Shown in pieces: positions 5,627 to 5,734 of a stretch of DNA of 5,734 nucleotides. The DNA lies in assembly GCA_964397995.1 (NCBI GenBank), contig CAYNLG010000132.1, positions 1 to 5,734 of the forward strand. Direction: 5' to 3'. Every line of letters begins with the position of its first letter. The stretch's first letter is position 1. The stretch comes from CAYNLG01 sp964397995 (GTDB taxonomy: Bacteria; Planctomycetota; Phycisphaerae; FEN-1346). Position numbers and translations under genes: made by a program. The notes under the pieces are model-generated. The model was not told the origin of the DNA, did no database searches, and worked only from the letters and a program-made list of their open reading frames with translations.

Positions 5627-5726
5627 TTTTGCCCCCTTTTGGCTCTTTTATGGCACCGGATGGCCTTTTTTTGCCCTCTGTTTTGCCGTTCTGTGTCCTC
5701 TTTTTGGTCCCTTCTGTCTTTTTTTT
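5627..5726. repeat. Pyrimidine-rich array of T-runs with repeated TTTTGCC
   Basis: Seven runs of four to eight T lie at 5627-5630, 5637-5640, 5646-5649, 5666-5672, 5681-5684, 5701-5705 and 5719-5726. Centre spacings are about 10, 9, 21.5, 13.5, 20.5 and 19.5, mostly near multiples of a helical turn, as in intrinsically curved DNA. TTTTGCC occurs four times (5627, 5669, 5681 and 5723), which is compatible with a degenerate 54-bp duplication (5627-5680 against 5681-5734, about 32 of 54 identical by eye). Low complexity makes the duplication uncertain. Confidence 0.45.
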
Positions 5727-5734
5727 GCCGGTCT

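Larger units (their letters stand above)
5453..5734. other. Non-coding right end, no gene supported
   Basis: No open frame with a plausible start, ribosome binding site and family resemblance was found on either strand in these 282 bases. Composition shifts from GC-rich to AT-richer and pyrimidine-rich on the plus strand towards the right edge. It holds the inverted repeat and T-run array listed separately. It may be the regulatory region of a gene beyond the right edge, or a 3' region of the UroD-like gene; no good hairpin-plus-T-run terminator is evident. Confidence 0.6.

Noticed and set aside
5652..5672. Intrinsic terminator for the plus-strand UroD-like gene (GGC...GCC followed by seven T)
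   Set aside because: Only about three base pairs can form before the T-run, too weak for a terminator stem.

Overview
This window is G+C-rich bacterial DNA with dense coding on the minus strand and one full gene on the plus strand. The strong GC bias of third codon positions creates long antisense open frames; none of these is a gene. The mixture of a ClpX with a zinc-finger N-domain, a CofH-type radical SAM enzyme and two divergent uroporphyrinogen-decarboxylase-fold (UroD-like) proteins of the non-HemE type most resembles Planctomycetota or a neighbouring lineage. That placement comes from recalled protein flavour, not from a search.

Layout, left to right. (1) 1-3365, minus strand, is a probable operon read right to left: cofH-like radical SAM gene (2265-3365), an 84-bp gap, gpsA (1167-2180), a 3-bp gap, a small membrane protein with a SHOCT-like segment (735-1163), a 14-bp overlap, then the first 249 codons of clpX, which runs off the left edge. 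A good sigma70-type promoter (TTGACC, 17 bp, TATACT; 3436-3464) precedes cofH. The leader contains a strong Shine-Dalgarno that is too far from the cofH ATG, a GC hairpin between the two, and a possible 22-codon leader ORF whose stop overlaps the cofH start. (2) 3366-3615 is intergenic with several hairpins. (3) 3616-4210, minus strand, is a UroD-like gene whose N- and C-terminal parts are recognisable in different frames with the middle missing: a pseudogene or an assembly junction. (4) 4310-5452, plus strand, is a complete UroD-family protein divergent from the broken one. (5) 5453-5734 has no gene I can support. It holds a perfect 9-bp inverted repeat (ATACTATAG/CTATAGTAT) and a pyrimidine-rich tail with T-runs at roughly helical spacing.

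Functional reading: the minus-strand operon mixes housekeeping genes (gpsA for the glycerol phosphate of membrane lipids, clpX for proteolysis) with a deazaflavin-type radical SAM enzyme. The UroD-like pair probably belongs to corrinoid/methyl-group or other one-carbon chemistry, but the sequence does not show the substrate. No CRISPR array, transposase, tRNA or rRNA was seen. I do not see a clearly new multi-gene system. The most notable items are the cofH leader architecture, the internally deleted UroD-like gene, the unusual H-x-H metal-site-like motif of its neighbour, and the structured non-coding right end.
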